Origin: Ixodes scapularis
Taxonomy: Eukaryota > Arthropoda > Arachnida > Ixodida > Ixodidae
Assembly: GCF_016920785.2 (NCBI RefSeq)
Contig: NW_024609880.1
Coordinates: forward strand, 51,546,296-51,610,295
Length of the DNA: 64,000 nt
Direction: 5' to 3'
Each line of letters opens with the position of its first letter. Positions within the stretch are counted from its first letter, which is position 1. This document shows positions 20,501 to 30,999 of this stretch, piece by piece. The translations under genes and the position numbers were made by a program. Below the pieces are notes generated by a model. That model had not been told where the DNA came from. It worked only from the letters and a program-made list of their open reading frames with translations, and made no database searches.

Positions 20501-21905
20501 GCAGGGAGTAAGTGAAGTCGCGCTAGCCGACGATCTTAGCCAGAAGCAAAGGAGCGACGTTATGGACATCCTAGCGAAATATTCAAAAATATTTACGGAT
20601 GTGCCGGGCCAAACAGATATCTTGGAATGTAAGCTGCAGCTGACCGCGCAGGAACCGGTGCATACACCACAGTACCCGATTCCTTTCGCGATGGAGCGCG
20701 TGATCGAAGAGGAGGTAGGCGAGATGCTGAAGCTGGGCGTAATAGAAAAGTCAACATCTCCATACTGCTCGCCATTGGTGCTTGTTAAGAAGCAGGACAA
20801 AACCTACCGTGTCTGTATCGACTTTCGTCGACTTAACGACATCCTGGTCTCAGATGCCGAACCGATTCCTAGGGTCGATGTTGTCTTTTCAGAAATAGGA
20901 AAAAAGACCTATTTCTCGAAGTTGGATCTTTCAAAAGGATATTGGCAAATCCCGCTATCAGAAGACTCAAAAGAGAAGACTGCCTTCTGCACCTCTTCGG
21001 GCTTATACCAATTTAGGTACATGCCTTTTGGTATAAAAACTGCGTCAGCAATCTTCACACGGTTAATGAGAGAGGTGCTGCGCGGAATAGATGGTGTGCA
21101 ACACTACATCGATGATGTCCTGATTGCGTCCAGCACCTGGGAAGAACACGCCTCCGTGCTTGAGCTAGTTTTGCGACGAATAGAACGTGCTGGGTTGACC
21201 ATAAAGCCTAGCAAATGTGAGATCGGGATGAGGTACGTCACATTTCTTGGACATCGAGTAGGGGATGGTGAGCTTGCGCCAGTACCAGAAACCGTAGAAA
21301 AAATTGTGGGATCCAGGCGACCCACAACCAAGAAACAAGTTAGGTCATTTTTGGGGCTGGCCGGTTACTACCGTCAGTTCATTCCCAATTACGCACAGAA
21401 GGCTCTGCCTCTCGTCGAGTTGACAAAAAAGAAGGAACCCAACAACGTCCGTTGGACCAGCAAACAAGAGCTTGCCTTCCAGGAACTGAAGCGAGAGCTT
21501 TCAAAAGGACCAATTCTCAAGGCTCCTGACCTGACAAAGACATTCATCCTTCGTACAGACGCGTCAGATAGCTGCTTGGGCGCTATGTTGATGCAGAAAC
21601 ATTCAACACTCCTACATCCTGTTGCTTGTGCCAGCAGAACGTTGATGCCAAGGGAAATGAACTATCCTACCATCGAAAGGGAAGCGCTGGCACTGGTCTG
21701 GGCCATTCAAAAATTCCACATCTATTTGTATGGCAAAGAATTTATCGTTCAAACGGATCACCAGCCCCTACAGTATCTCCGCAAAATGAAAACGTCAAAT
21801 AGTAGAATTTTGCGGTGGAGTCTACTTTTGCAAGAGTACGAGTTTATAGTTCAGTACATTAAGGGGTCCGAAAATGTCGGAGGGGATTACTTAAGCCGTA
21901 TTTGA
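17547..21905 (+). CDS. Gag-Pol polyprotein (PR-IN-RT-RNase H order)
   Basis: 1452 codons without interruption, self-contained for retrotransposition. A Gag N-terminus rich in charged helix (residues 5-70) is followed by a capsid-like region. Two CCHC zinc knuckles follow (C293, C296, H301, C306; and C317, C320, H325, C330), binding RNA. The aspartic protease has DTGS at 405-408. Integrase has its zinc-binding H610, H617, C647, C650, a D680, D740, E776 core (D-D-35-E spacing) and a GPF motif before residue 960. Reverse transcriptase follows, with D1127 and YIDD at 1187-1190. RNase H has D1338 and ends at DYLSRI. Gag and Pol are fused with no frameshift. Integrase upstream of RT marks it as Gmr1-like; domain types are Ty3/gypsy. 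The start ATG at 17547 is the first after the primer site with a long frame. All catalytic residues look intact. Confidence 0.95.
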   Translation: MDYREMLDVGKQLGLQGEGLRKWVEEQQARERKEKDLEREERAVERVALRERAEIEERTLQLRIRLAESGASATAVTDSNGNGGERVSSNSLCPRKLIPPFDDRRDDLDAYLKRFECIARGEEWPLLKWATALSMCLTGEALKVYGRLSPQDSMNYEATKKALLERFRFTTEGYREKFRKSKPEEGETARQYAARLQGYFDRWMEVGETPATYEALRDRVLEEQFISQCHARVATFLKERNCQTLASMVETADRFLEAQKLRSLSSLEDDTKTSAFSPSRNHGDQPPPMRPKCFLCGRVGHKAPQCRSGFRHKIPFCTTCQREGHETKSCPRKRQDKPSVMCFVEPPPLQKAMPYNLVEDLNAEQNGYEGEMVNVVQETQATREVENMPVLSGRLNGQVVSVLRDTGSNTVITRRSLIPDSQLTGKMGMVCLVDGTILSLPEAKISLRSPYFTGDLLVKCMEAPLYDVIIGNVEGARGADKPSYEWDTERNQTPGGGKESSKEREDAVPHAGEIAAANRVKATKATPTTSKETRIDIDSTELKRRQKEDDTLEACRTKVGQVQSTKDGSKISFYFSKGVLCRRYEQKGGKSFKQVVVPKTLRTYVLEIAHDSALAGHQGIKRTTDRVLEAFYWPGIQADVKRFVKSCDACQRAAPKGRLKKAPLGRMPIIDTPFERVAIDLIGPLSSTSENGNRYILTMVDFATRYPDAVALPSCDSRTVAEGLLEIFSRVGLPRQILSDRGATFTYGLMQELTQLLSIQKLHTTPYHPMCNGLVERYNGTLRQMLSKMCQEKPRSWDRYLAPLLFAYREVPQASLGFSPFDLIYGRHVRGPLTLLKEIWTRDELGTNLKTTYHYVFDLRSRLERTLELAHQSLSSARKDQKKLYDRRTARRALKVGDRALLLIPTKKNKLLMHWKGPFIVVGKRNEVDYEVDLGHTTRTFHINMLKRYEERETTSQTKEQVSSILAVEDTSADQQLPCLDLRSKQGVSEVALADDLSQKQRSDVMDILAKYSKIFTDVPGQTDILECKLQLTAQEPVHTPQYPIPFAMERVIEEEVGEMLKLGVIEKSTSPYCSPLVLVKKQDKTYRVCIDFRRLNDILVSDAEPIPRVDVVFSEIGKKTYFSKLDLSKGYWQIPLSEDSKEKTAFCTSSGLYQFRYMPFGIKTASAIFTRLMREVLRGIDGVQHYIDDVLIASSTWEEHASVLELVLRRIERAGLTIKPSKCEIGMRYVTFLGHRVGDGELAPVPETVEKIVGSRRPTTKKQVRSFLGLAGYYRQFIPNYAQKALPLVELTKKKEPNNVRWTSKQELAFQELKRELSKGPILKAPDLTKTFILRTDASDSCLGAMLMQKHSTLLHPVACASRTLMPREMNYPTIEREALALVWAIQKFHIYLYGKEFIVQTDHQPLQYLRKMKTSNSRILRWSLLLQEYEFIVQYIKGSENVGGDYLSRI

Positions 21906-22105
21906 TGTGGAATTGATTGGTTTACCGTGGCTCTTAGTTCTGATTGCAGAAGGATGAGAGGAATGATCTTGTTTTGAACGTTTTGTCGTGGGGAAGAATG
22001 GATACACCGACGACCCTTCAACTGGACGCCAGCCCGCGGTTGGTGTGCAGAATCGACTCATGTATATGTCTTTTTCTTTCTTTTGTTTCGTTGGTGTGTG
22101 TCTGG

Positions 22106-22142
22106 TAAAGGGGGGAAAGAAAAAACTTTTGTGGGGGGCTAT
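22106..22142 (+). other. polypurine-type tract
   Basis: Purine-rich AAAGGGGGGAAAGAAAAAAC and then GTGGGGGGCTAT lie directly before the 3' LTR, where plus-strand synthesis is primed in LTR elements. The G run nearest the LTR is the likely tract. Exact cleavage cannot be read from sequence. Confidence 0.6.
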
Positions 22143-22772
22143 TGTCATGGTCGATTCACGAAAGAAGAAGAAAAAGCTGAGAGCTGCGCGAGGGGGGAGA
22201 AAAAAGAAAAAAGAAGTGGAAGAGATCGTCGAACGGTCGTCGGAGTGCAGCCATCGCGACGAACTGCCGGGCCTGGGCGCTTGGGTGCCATGACCCAAAC
22301 CAGAACCAGTCAGCGAGTTGCGGGCTGAAGCAAGGCAACAGGAAGGCTGCCGGAGCTCAGTCGGTGAGAGGACACTAAGAAACCCGATCCCGAGATCCCT
22401 TCGCCGTGGCCAAAGCATCCATCAGCGTGGTGCCGACCAGGTCCGGGTTAGCCCAGCGATCGCCATTGGGAATTTCGGCGTCCGGAATCCAGGCTCCCGT
22501 TACCATCATCGAGAACTTGGTAACCACGATCCAGAACCCGGCAACTACATCCGCAACCCCTTGAGCATCTTCCGCCAACGGAAAAGACCGGAACTCAAGT
22601 GAATATTGCCTTGTGTACATATCCCTCAATTCGGTTTATCTTCATGTTCCTTTTTTATTAGACACCCTTTTTCATTTTCTTCTCAATACAAATTGCCTGG
22701 ATTCAATTGGGTCTCGTATTCTTTTTCTTTACATAAATGATTATTTGAACGAGCCTTGCGTACCTCGTGACA
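22143..22772 (+). repeat. 3' LTR (630 bp)
   Basis: Matches the 5' LTR along its whole length in my reading, including three identical shadow frames. It is followed by the GGGAG target repeat. Confidence 0.95.
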
Positions 22773-23640
22773 GGGAGGACGACGACTGGTGAGCCGTTCC
22801 GACGAGGCTAGATGCACGCTCGGGTCTGAGATTGTAAAACTTTCCCGAGCGAAGCGAGGGGTTGCAGCGCCTAACGCGATTCGTTTGGAAGACTTGCTAT
22901 GAGCCTAAAATATGCCCTCCCGCGAAGCACTTCCCTCTTACCTTTTTACTAGAAAGGACGCCGGTGAGGAGGCGAGTCCCTTCTCGACTCATCTCGCCTC
23001 CTCTGCGGCACTCTCTCTGCTAAAGCTGACAGAGTAAAGGGAATAGAGCCCTATGGATGGTGGGGCGGTACTTCCTAGATGGCGGAAGAGACGGGGACAG
23101 ATTTTCTGTGCACCTGCTCGCTGACGCTGGTCAGTGTGCTTAAATTAATTTACTTGGCTACGAATGCGAAACGCTCAGGACAGCAGCGTGTCACAGGTTA
23201 GGGATATGTTGACGTACTTTAGGAAGATCAGCATTTCGTTTTCTAGACGTTGCGGAAACATCACAGAATTTCTGACGCTTTGTGGAAGGCGAGTGTGTTT
23301 TGGGCGCCGGCCACATCATTGTTTGTGGCAAAATAGTGTTGTGGGTGATGAAAATGTCGTGGTGTTTGCGCTGTGCTCTAAAAAGTAAGCCGCGCATGGT
23401 GATCGTCAAGCTCCGGTAGAGCAGCGTTCACATTATTGACGTCTCTTAGTCAGAGGCTCACAGCTCACTGCACACCATTGCGGTTTTAGTGCATTGCAAC
23501 ACGTGATCAACCTGTACCTCGGTTACTAAGGCAGTGGCGTTGCAACCACAGGTTCGCGCTTCACCTTTTAAGCCTTATTTTCAGCGCGCGCCAGGAGCGT
23601 TGCCGTGCCTACGGTAGCCTGCGGTAACGATATATGGAAA
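22773..23640. other. no recognised feature
   Basis: Unique-looking sequence right of the retrotransposon. Joined to the sequence before 16825, it reads through as the pre-insertion site. No coding match seen. Confidence 0.4.
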
Positions 23641-23649
23641 CTGCATAAT

Positions 23650-23705
23650 AACGAGACAAGTCCCCGTTGAGGCAGACTAAGTTTGTATAAACATGCAGAC
23701 GCCCA
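23650..23705 (+). repeat. 3'-tail fragment of the tRNA-Ser-like SINE
   Basis: GAGACAAGTCCCCGTTGAGGC and TTTGTATAAACATG resemble the end of the full SINE at 28330-28385. The head is absent. Confidence 0.5.
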
Positions 23706-23930
23706 ATTTGTTTTCTTTCTGGGAAGAATAATTGTTTTCGCAGATCGTACGCGAGAGCTTTGCACTACTTGTGGGAGTTTTAGGCGTCAAGTTAGAGCAC
23801 AGATTGTGCTGGCAACAGCAGAATCCGAGATACACAGTGTATCCGATCTACGAAAACTTCCTAATGAAATGAGACATCGCGATCCCTTTGTGCAGCGCTG
23901 TTGAGAAGCAGATAACAATTCCTATCTTAA

Positions 23931-24601
23931 AGGGGCACTGACACCCCAAAGGTCGTATTTATTTTTATTGTCTAAAACGATGCAAGTCGCAGTCATAGAC
24001 ACGCAAAAAAAACCCGCATCGCGAAAAAAAATTTTTTCGCGCGCGCGCGCGCCTTTTTATTTTTGGCGTTTGATTTTCCCGCCTTTCGCCTCCTCGCTTC
24101 TTTTGATCGGTGAAGTCAAGAATCATGAAATTTAGAAGCTTTGTAGGTGACATCTCTATAACATTTAATTACGGCAATCCTAAAACATGTTTTTTAACGC
24201 AATTGCGAACGCACTACGGTTCTTCTTTTTGAAATACCAAAAATCGGGAGTTCGTTGTGGTGCCGTCTCCTGGATTTGTATCCTCCAACGGAAAACAGGC
24301 GACACCGCTCAAAACCGGTCCGCCGGAACGCCGCCGCCCGCTCCTTTCCTCCTCGCTTTGGGTCGCCATGGCAACAGCAGGGAGTGGTGAAAGAAAGGGG
24401 ACTCTCAGGTCTCCGCAATTTTTGACGTCAAGGCACCGGCGCCGATCGCGCGGGAACTTCGAATTCGGCATTTGGAAATTGTTTTTTTACTTCACAAATT
24501 CTGAATTCCCAAATTTCAAATTTTGAGGGTAATGTCCCGGCATCGTTTTCAATCGTTTCGGATAATAAAAAAAAATATGATTTTGATGTGTCAGTGCCCC
24601 T
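23931..24601. mobile_element. TTAA-flanked MITE, piggyBac-type, copy 2
   Basis: 671 bp between TTAA at 23927-23930 and 24602-24605. It has the same AGGGGCACTGACACC ends as the copy at 453-1147, in reversed orientation. It contains a CG-alternating stretch near 24037-24052. Confidence 0.85.
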
Positions 24602-24605
24602 TTAA

Positions 24606-24980
24606 CGCGCACGCTCCCTCCGTGAAAACTGCATGATGTACGAACACGCCGACCAGAACAGCGGCACCAAGACCGACAGTCCCTGCCACACCGTCTCCGC
24701 CGCCATCCCCGCTCCTCTGGTTCTTCATTCGGAAGGTGGTGCGGTTGTACCTGGTTTCAGACATGCTTTAGACACCCTGCGTGCTTTATTTAGCCATCCT
24801 ACATCTGCTTTATTTTTCTCCTGGAGCATGAGGCACACTGCCATATCTTTAGGTCATCTACTTTAAAGCATTTACCGCTGATTCGCCGTGATTTTTCTAC
24901 TCGCCAAATTGTGTTTTTGTATCTCTTGTAATTGTATGCTATCGACATTGGCCGTAACGAAGAAGTAGAGCCACGGTCCG
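24606..24980. other. no recognised feature
   Basis: A 77-codon frame starting at 24633 has no recognisable domain and is probably chance. Confidence 0.35.
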
Positions 24981-25200
24981 ACTGCTAATGCGGGAAGCAA
25001 GTCGTCTGCTTCTCAGTTTTGGTGACGTCAGAAAGACGCCGCGCTATGATTGCCTCTGATTGAAGGATGGTAGAGCCCAAAGCAAGCTGCCTGAAAGTCT
25101 AGTATCCTTCAATCAAAATCAATCGGAGCTTGGCGTTCTGACGTCACCACAACCCCTGCAAAAGAAGCAGACAAACTTGCGCTCCGCAGACATCATGCCC
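24980..25200. mobile_element. family B MITE, solo copy
   Basis: Inverted ends CGGGAAGCAAGTCGTCTGCT / AGCAGACAAACTTGCGCTCC, with inner GGTGACGTCAGAAAGACGC / GCGTTCTGACGTCACC. It matches part B of the composite MITEs but without part A. A short direct repeat (CGCAGACATCATGCCC twice) follows at 25186-25240. Confidence 0.7.
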
Positions 25201-25659
25201 AGAAGACAGTCCGCAGACATCATGCCCAAAAGACAGTCTGCGGATACTGGCTGTGTACGTGGATTGCACAAAAAGTGACTGCAGACTTGTTCGAAGCACA
25301 CCTATGTGCGAAGTAAGAATGCTCCGAACATGCTTGAGGAATGCCCGCAGATAATGTTGTCATCATGTCTGCAGAGAAACTCCGTGTCTTTTGTACGATG
25401 TGTGAGCAGTGTCAGCGGCGAGGCTTCAGGTAGAACATTGAGGCCCTCTTTGGGACTTGCAATGTCCTATAATACTTGCCATGCGTAAAATCTTCAGCAA
25501 CATTCCGAAAGTCTCGAAGAATGTCATGTGTACAACATTTTGCTTCTTCCAGTAATTGCTGTTTCGGGTGATGTACCTGCGTGTGCGAGAAAAAATGGTA
25601 CGCGTGAGGAAAAGCAAAACAAAAACAGCGAATAGTGACACTGTGCTCGTGTTACTCTT

Positions 25660-25929
25660 TAATGCCCGAGTCCCACTAGAACGACAAACAGAAACAAATG
25701 GCAGCGACAAACCCAAAACGAGAGTCTTTCACGATTTCACGGCTCAAATACGAGCATCATGCACGCGAGGGTATATCTTTGGCAAGCTTGCAATCACTCG
25801 TGCTTACTTCACGAGCACCGAACGACTAAACGCCTGTCAAAGGTACCATCGCGTGCACGCTGGATTTGTGTGAAGTTTGTCGCATTCGTTTGTTTCTGTT
25901 TGTCTCTCTATGGTGGGACTCGGGCATAA
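25660..25929. mobile_element. MITE with CGAGTCCCACTAGAACGAC ends
   Basis: About 270 bp, with ends ATGCCCGAGTCCCACTAGAA / GGTGGGACTCGGGCAT, continuing inward as inverted ACAAACAGAAACAAATG / CGTTTGTTTCTGTTTGT. It shares the GTCCCACTAGA motif with the 1.1-kb element at 39519-40641. Confidence 0.75.
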
Positions 25930-26224
25930 TGCGTGCCAAAATTTCATATTCTACTACGCTACGTTCCACCGCAAGCGCCAGCGAAGCAAAAGCCACAAGA
26001 GTGGACGCTATGCTTTTAGCCTGCCTGGCTCGCATGTTCGATCATGCAATGGTCGTGGTTAATTGAACCTATACCGTGTTTTACGGACAAAGACCGGGCC
26101 TGGTGCCTAGTCCGCACGTTACACATTGTCATACAAAGCACGCCTTGACAAAAGTCTGCACTTGTGACTTACAAAAAAAAAAAAAAAAAAAAAAAAGCTT
26201 GTTGTACACATAAATCAGCATGGA

Positions 26225-26535
26225 CATACTTTGTGTATGGGAGGTGGATCGGTGGCTGAGTGTGTTCGCACACCGCAGCTCGGAGCACTTGGAGCGAAAG
26301 CTCGCGCTGCAAAACCCATGGGGATCCTGGGTTCAATCCCCAGCCCTGCCCGTTTCAACCTGGATGAGATGAGCATCGTTCCGGCGTGCGGTCGTGTATC
26401 GCAACTGCGTGATGTACGTTAAAGACCCGAGCCTAGCAATGGTACCCCACTAGCTACATTTCTCATCTCCATCGCAAACCAGTGTTTCCGTACCTCAAAG
26501 GCAGACCGACCTTACGTTGTATAAACACGAACGTC
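26225..26535 (+). mobile_element. tRNA-Ser-like SINE, copy 1
   Basis: The head has an A-box-like GTGGCTGAGTGTGTTC and a B box GGGTTCAATCCC at 26330-26341. The body has GTGCGGTCGTGTATCGCAAC and ACGTTAAAGACCC. It ends in GTTGTATAAACACGAAC. It aligns along its length with 28105-28390. Possibly the SINE family described from ixodid ticks, but I cannot confirm that without a search. Confidence 0.85.
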
Positions 26536-26539
26536 ATTT

Positions 26540-27220
26540 TTTTACATACCTTGTTATTTATTGTATTTTTCACATCTGATTATAATGACCGATTTAGAAA
26601 CGCGAATATCTTATAGTCCACCTTGGTAGTACCCATTGGGTAAAGTTTCAACTTCTAAGAATGATAGTCCGCCGACTCTAGTCTGTGAAATGCGGTACAT
26701 GCTTTCGGTTTTGGTTTTTCTTAGCTAGGACAAATAGGCCCGTGGTTTATTCGAGGAGGTATACGATTAAACCAGAGAAAAAGACCCTGATACAGAAGTT
26801 ATTCAAAACACGCGATATTACTGACGCAACAATGATGGCTTTTAAAGATGCTGTATGCGGAGTAGTTCTGTCCGCTTTTTTATTGTTCCAACGTCTCAGG
26901 GTTACTACGGACGTCATTCACCAGCTCGCCTGCGTTTTCTACCTTTCTTCATGTTTACATGGAGCGGGATGTACCTAACCTGTGCGTATGAATTTTTTAA
27001 ACACAAATATAAATCTCTGCACCATTAGAGCTTTCTGTGCCGAACCGCCAAACTCTATCAAAAACGCGCAAAAAGGGTATACAAACTGGCACCGTGGCTA
27101 TGGCGAGCCGGAGAAAGTTCACGGCAAAGCCGGGGAGACTTCCCTCCTCGACACGACACGTTCCAGCAAGCTATGGCGTCCCAACCCGTGACGTGTTCCA
27201 TGGCGAAACCGCTAGGTGCT
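26540..27220. other. no recognised feature
   Basis: A 97-codon frame at 26685-26978 contains no motif I recognise. The rest is non-coding. Confidence 0.35.
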
Positions 27221-27259
27221 AGCAATCACGTTCACGAGTGGTGTGGAGAGGAGGTCAAG

Positions 27260-27346
27260 GCTTGGGCATGGCTTGCGCATGGCTTGGGCATGGCTTGCGC
27301 ATGGCTTGGACTCACTCGGGCGTCGCGGCGTCGCCCGAGTGAGTCC
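27260..27346. repeat. 11-bp minisatellite ending in a perfect hairpin
   Basis: GCATGGCTTGS is repeated about four and a half times, then a hairpin with 15-nt perfect arms (GGACTCACTCGGGCG at 27308-27322 and its complement at 27332-27346) around a 9-nt loop. Confidence 0.8.
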
Positions 27347-27717
27347 ATGCACCGAGCAAGTAGAGAAATTTTCATTGATGCCCCGGTGGGGCCACTCACA
27401 TCGGCTCGCCACGGCTCGTTGTCGTGTTTAAAAAGGAAAATGGAAAGGAAGTTAAGCTTTTTCTTGACGGAGCGGTGACCCGCTCGCGGACCACGCTGCA
27501 AGTTTGCATGAGGATGTCGGAGTTATTGCATGAAAATATAAGAAAATAAAGGAAAACAAGTGTCATCTGGACTCAGTACAGTGAACACCAACGAACTATC
27601 GATACGACTAGTATATAAACGTTGGCCGCGTCTGCTTGGGAGTAGATGACACCAGCCACTAAAAATGCAAAAAAAAAAAAAAAAAAAAAAAGTGAGTGCG
27701 CAGGCGAGCTGATGGAT

Positions 27718-27902
27718 GTTGATCATGATGTAGAAAACCCGAGACTGTGGTAAAAGCAGGGGAAGCGGTGTCGAAGAAGAAAGACAGAGGACACGAGAGT
27801 CTCAAACTCAGCTACTGCGTTGATTTCCTCAATGTGTTATATACCCACAAGCTACCCGTTTCCCTGCTTTTACCACAGTCTCGGGTTTTCTATATCATGA
27901 TC
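27718..27902. mobile_element. foldback MITE with ~43-nt arms
   Basis: Arms TGATCATGATGTAGAAAACC / GGTTTTCTATATCATGATCA, continuing through CGAGACTGTGGTAAAAGCAG and its complement, enclose about 100 bp. Arms are nearly identical, so the element is young. Confidence 0.75.
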
Positions 27903-28104
27903 ACCAGCCACTATACTCCGTTTCACCTTATGTTGTACTGCAGCGAAGGCTAGAAGCGTGACCTCATAGCGTTGGCAGCCGCTCTTAAGTCACGAGAGCT
28001 TGTGCCGCCGAGATGTGCCCCAGAGCAAGGAGCTCGCGCTTGTAGCCTTTCCTGCGGAACAACACAAGGTGAAACAGAGCATAGTCGTCACTATAATCAT
28101 TGAG

Positions 28105-28390
28105 GGGGGATCGGTGGCCGAGTGGTCTAGCGCACACCAGCTCGGAGCACGTGGAGCAAAAGCTCGCGCTGCAGAACCCAGGGATCCTGGGCTCGAGCCC
28201 CACCCCTGCCCGTTTCGATCTGGATGAGCATCGTACCGGCGTGCGGTCGTGTATCACTACTGCGTGATGCACGTTAAAGACCCCAGGCTAGCGGCTGTAC
28301 CGCACTGGCTAAATTTCTCATCTACAGCTGGGAGACTCGTCGCCCCTGTGAGGCAGACCAAGTTCTAGGCTGTATAAACACACACACAAC
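28105..28390 (+). mobile_element. tRNA-Ser-like SINE, copy 2 (best preserved)
   Basis: The A box GGTGGCCGAGTGGTCTAGCG is close to a serine tRNA D arm. The B box GGGCTCGAGCCCC is at 28189-28201. The body and tail match 26225-26535, with a CACACACA tail. The tRNA part could be a pol III promoter, but the acceptor stem is absent, so this is not a tRNA gene. Confidence 0.88.
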
Positions 28391-28399
28391 CCAATTTTT

Positions 28400-29960
28400 T
28401 TTTTATAATCATTGACAGCTTAACAAATGCAGGGTGCTGCTATTATGTACACGCTTTTGACTGCGTACTTCGTTCCGCCTTCTTATCGGCTTATTCTGCA
28501 ATCTCATTGACTGCAAATCGATAATAGGGTTGGTTATAAGGGCTGAAGGACAGGGCCAAAGGGTTTACATGAATACGATCGCACCGCATCGAACAGAGCC
28601 CGGACCAACCACACACACCCTATCTTCCTGCTTCTTTCTCTTCTACTCATCTGATACCAGTCAAAGCAGTTAAATCTCGATTCGATGCGGTACTGTCGAA
28701 TCTCCGTGAAGGCAGCCAAAGTGAAGGAGGTAACGACAGCCATGACGCTGCTGTCACATTGGTATTTTGTCCGTGTCCTTCGGCGCATCCAGCCAGTCAA
28801 GAATCAACTAGCTTAATTGAACATTTTGTTGATAGCACTGCAGGGTGCCCACGTGACTCGCCACACACTTCTCATACACCATACAAAAGGCAGGGTGTTC
28901 TCTGCATGCAGACACGACGAAAGAATAGACTACCTCCAAAAATCTCCGCATGCGACACTTTGCACGTTGCATTAAGGAACCTGATTGGCCATAGAGAGGA
29001 GGGGCATGGTTTCGGTTTCGATTTCTCGACGAAGTAGGGCATCTTAGCACTGCATAAAAACAAAAGTCGGCGGTCGCTTGTATCGTACCCATTCATATTC
29101 ACGAGAATACCCGTTGAAACACGAGCCTTCAGCGGCCTCATGTGCCTGCCTATGGGCTTAGCAAGGAGTAGGAGCACGGCCTCCCGCGTCTCACACCTTT
29201 CTGGTGGCCTGGCTAGATCTCCTGAGGGCAAGCATGACACTCCACGCTCAGGGGTGCTTTAAGAAGCCTAAGACATTGAAGAGACGATGAAACTTGACGA
29301 CCGTGCAGTATACTTCTTCCTCCATATGCCAGAGTCATCCTGTGTTTACTTGTCCAAAAACTCCGGCACGTCGAAAAAAAAAACAAAAAAAACACGTGCC
29401 CCAGCGTTTTATATACATATCGGTAGGCAACACCCATAGTATTATAAATTCAAGGACAGTCACATATTTGAACATGCGAGCACTTTATTTGGTCGTGGAC
29501 GAATGCCATAAAGTGAGGTTGGCGAATCGAAACCGAGACTTAGTGGCCAATCGGAACCCAAGATGCGTTGCCGCTAAGATCGTTTCGATGCAGGAAGAGG
29601 TATATTACATGCGAACACGCCTCAAACATGTTCTTTTGTGTGCCCAATGTGACAAGAAAGAAACACGCCTGAGGCAGTGTCAGCAGACTGTCTTTTGTAT
29701 GATGCATGTGCAGAGGGACCGCTATTTCGAGCTCTCCGTGGCTTTAAGATGACTATACTTCGTTTCAACTTAAGTCCAGACGTAGCCGGCGCGTTACCAA
29801 GTAATGGGAACAATCAACCAGCGTGGAAAGCGCGAGTCACTTGGCCTTTGTTGTTTATGATTGGTTCAGCGACGATAGAACACACACAGAGACATGACGA
29901 ACACCATGATGGTGCAGCGCTTTTGACGCTGTCTGAGTCAGATTTGTGCCCGTTTTTGGA
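28400..29960. other. no recognised feature
   Basis: Several frames of 60-150 codons on both strands lack known motifs, start contexts or neighbouring exons. I see no supported gene. Confidence 0.35.
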
Positions 29961-29964
29961 AGAA

Positions 29965-30790
29965 GTGTAATGAATTAAAATCACAAATTACCGAGCTTCA
30001 AATGTAATGAATCACCGTTACAAATTGCTTTCGTTGAAAAGTAAGATATTACTTTAATTGTTATGTTACAAATTACTTTCATGTTACTTTTTCCGTATAC
30101 TTATCAATAAAACAATTTGAAAAAAATTATGTTTTAGAAAAAAATGTTTTGCAACACTAATTTCCATTTCCCACACGCCCGCATTATGGTAGTTCTTGTA
30201 AAAATAAGACAGTGTATTTAAGAGAAAGAATGTAGGTGCACTCCGTTCAAATATTGCCTGACAAGGAAACGAAAGTTGAAACCACACCCGCCATCCCGCT
30301 TGCATACGGCGACCGGAAATACCTGGAATTCTGCAGACTAAGCTAGCGGTGTGCAGGCTCTGTTACAGCGTCTACCTCCGCTACGGGATTCAGAGTTAAG
30401 GAACCGAATTACGAAAGCTCTTTTTCGAAACAGGCCTTTTTAAGTGTGAACGCAACGTCTCATAGCCGCGGTCTCTTGCCTGTAGCTTTGAAGCACTGTG
30501 AGCTTATTCATGCACGGAGTAGAGTTGCAAGCTACTGAAAAATGCATTTTCGCAAGAGCTGCTTTCTGCGTTTTGGTCGAGCGGGTACTGGCACACTCCA
30601 TATTGCTCCAGTTATTGTATTATGCTCCTATTAAAAAAAAAGTAACGAGTAATTAAAGTAATCCGTTACCAATATTTTGTAACGAAATTGCATTACAAAT
30701 TACTGCCGCAAAAAGCAGCTTGGCAATTACAAAATTAATCGAAACAGAAACGGATTACAAGTAATCCGTTACTCATAACGGATTACTTCC
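29965..30790. mobile_element. DNA-transposon-like repeat with GTAATCCGTTAC arrays at both ends, copy 1
   Basis: The left end repeats TTACAAATTACTTTC-type words and the right end repeats them inverted (AAGTAATCCGTTAC). The middle (GTAGGTGCACTCCGTTCA, ACCACACCCGCCATCCCGCT, AGCGTCTACCTCCGCTA) also occurs at 34990-35260. It is ~826 bp and non-coding. Superfamily is not assigned. Confidence 0.7.
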
Positions 30791-30999
30791 CAAGTCTGGT
30801 CTGACTGGTCCCGTCCGCTCGTAGCGTCGACAACATGAACTCAAGGTGAAATGAGGTATAAAAGTAATTTTTGTTACGCAGCCAAAGCAAGCTCGTCCTC
30901 CATAATTCATCCAAGTGAGGTGCTTTTATGACGTTCAAAACAATCCGCGACGGTGTCGAAGGTGCACGATATGACGGGGTCCGCCGGTAAGAGATAAGT

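Larger units (their letters stand above)
16825..22772 (+). mobile_element. complete Gmr1-like Ty3/gypsy LTR retrotransposon
   Basis: A 5948-bp element: 5' LTR, primer-binding site, one open Gag-Pol frame, polypurine-type tract and 3' LTR. The duplicated target GGGAG flanks it at 16820-16824 and 22773-22777. LTR ends are TGTCA...TGACA. The LTRs show no difference in my reading and the coding frame has no stop, so the insertion is very recent. Pol order is protease, integrase, reverse transcriptase, RNase H, unlike ordinary Ty3/gypsy elements. No envelope-like frame follows the pol gene. Confidence 0.95.

Noticed and set aside
28105..28200. A serine tRNA gene
   Set aside because: Same reasoning: repeated copy at 26.2 kb, long SINE body, no acceptor stem.
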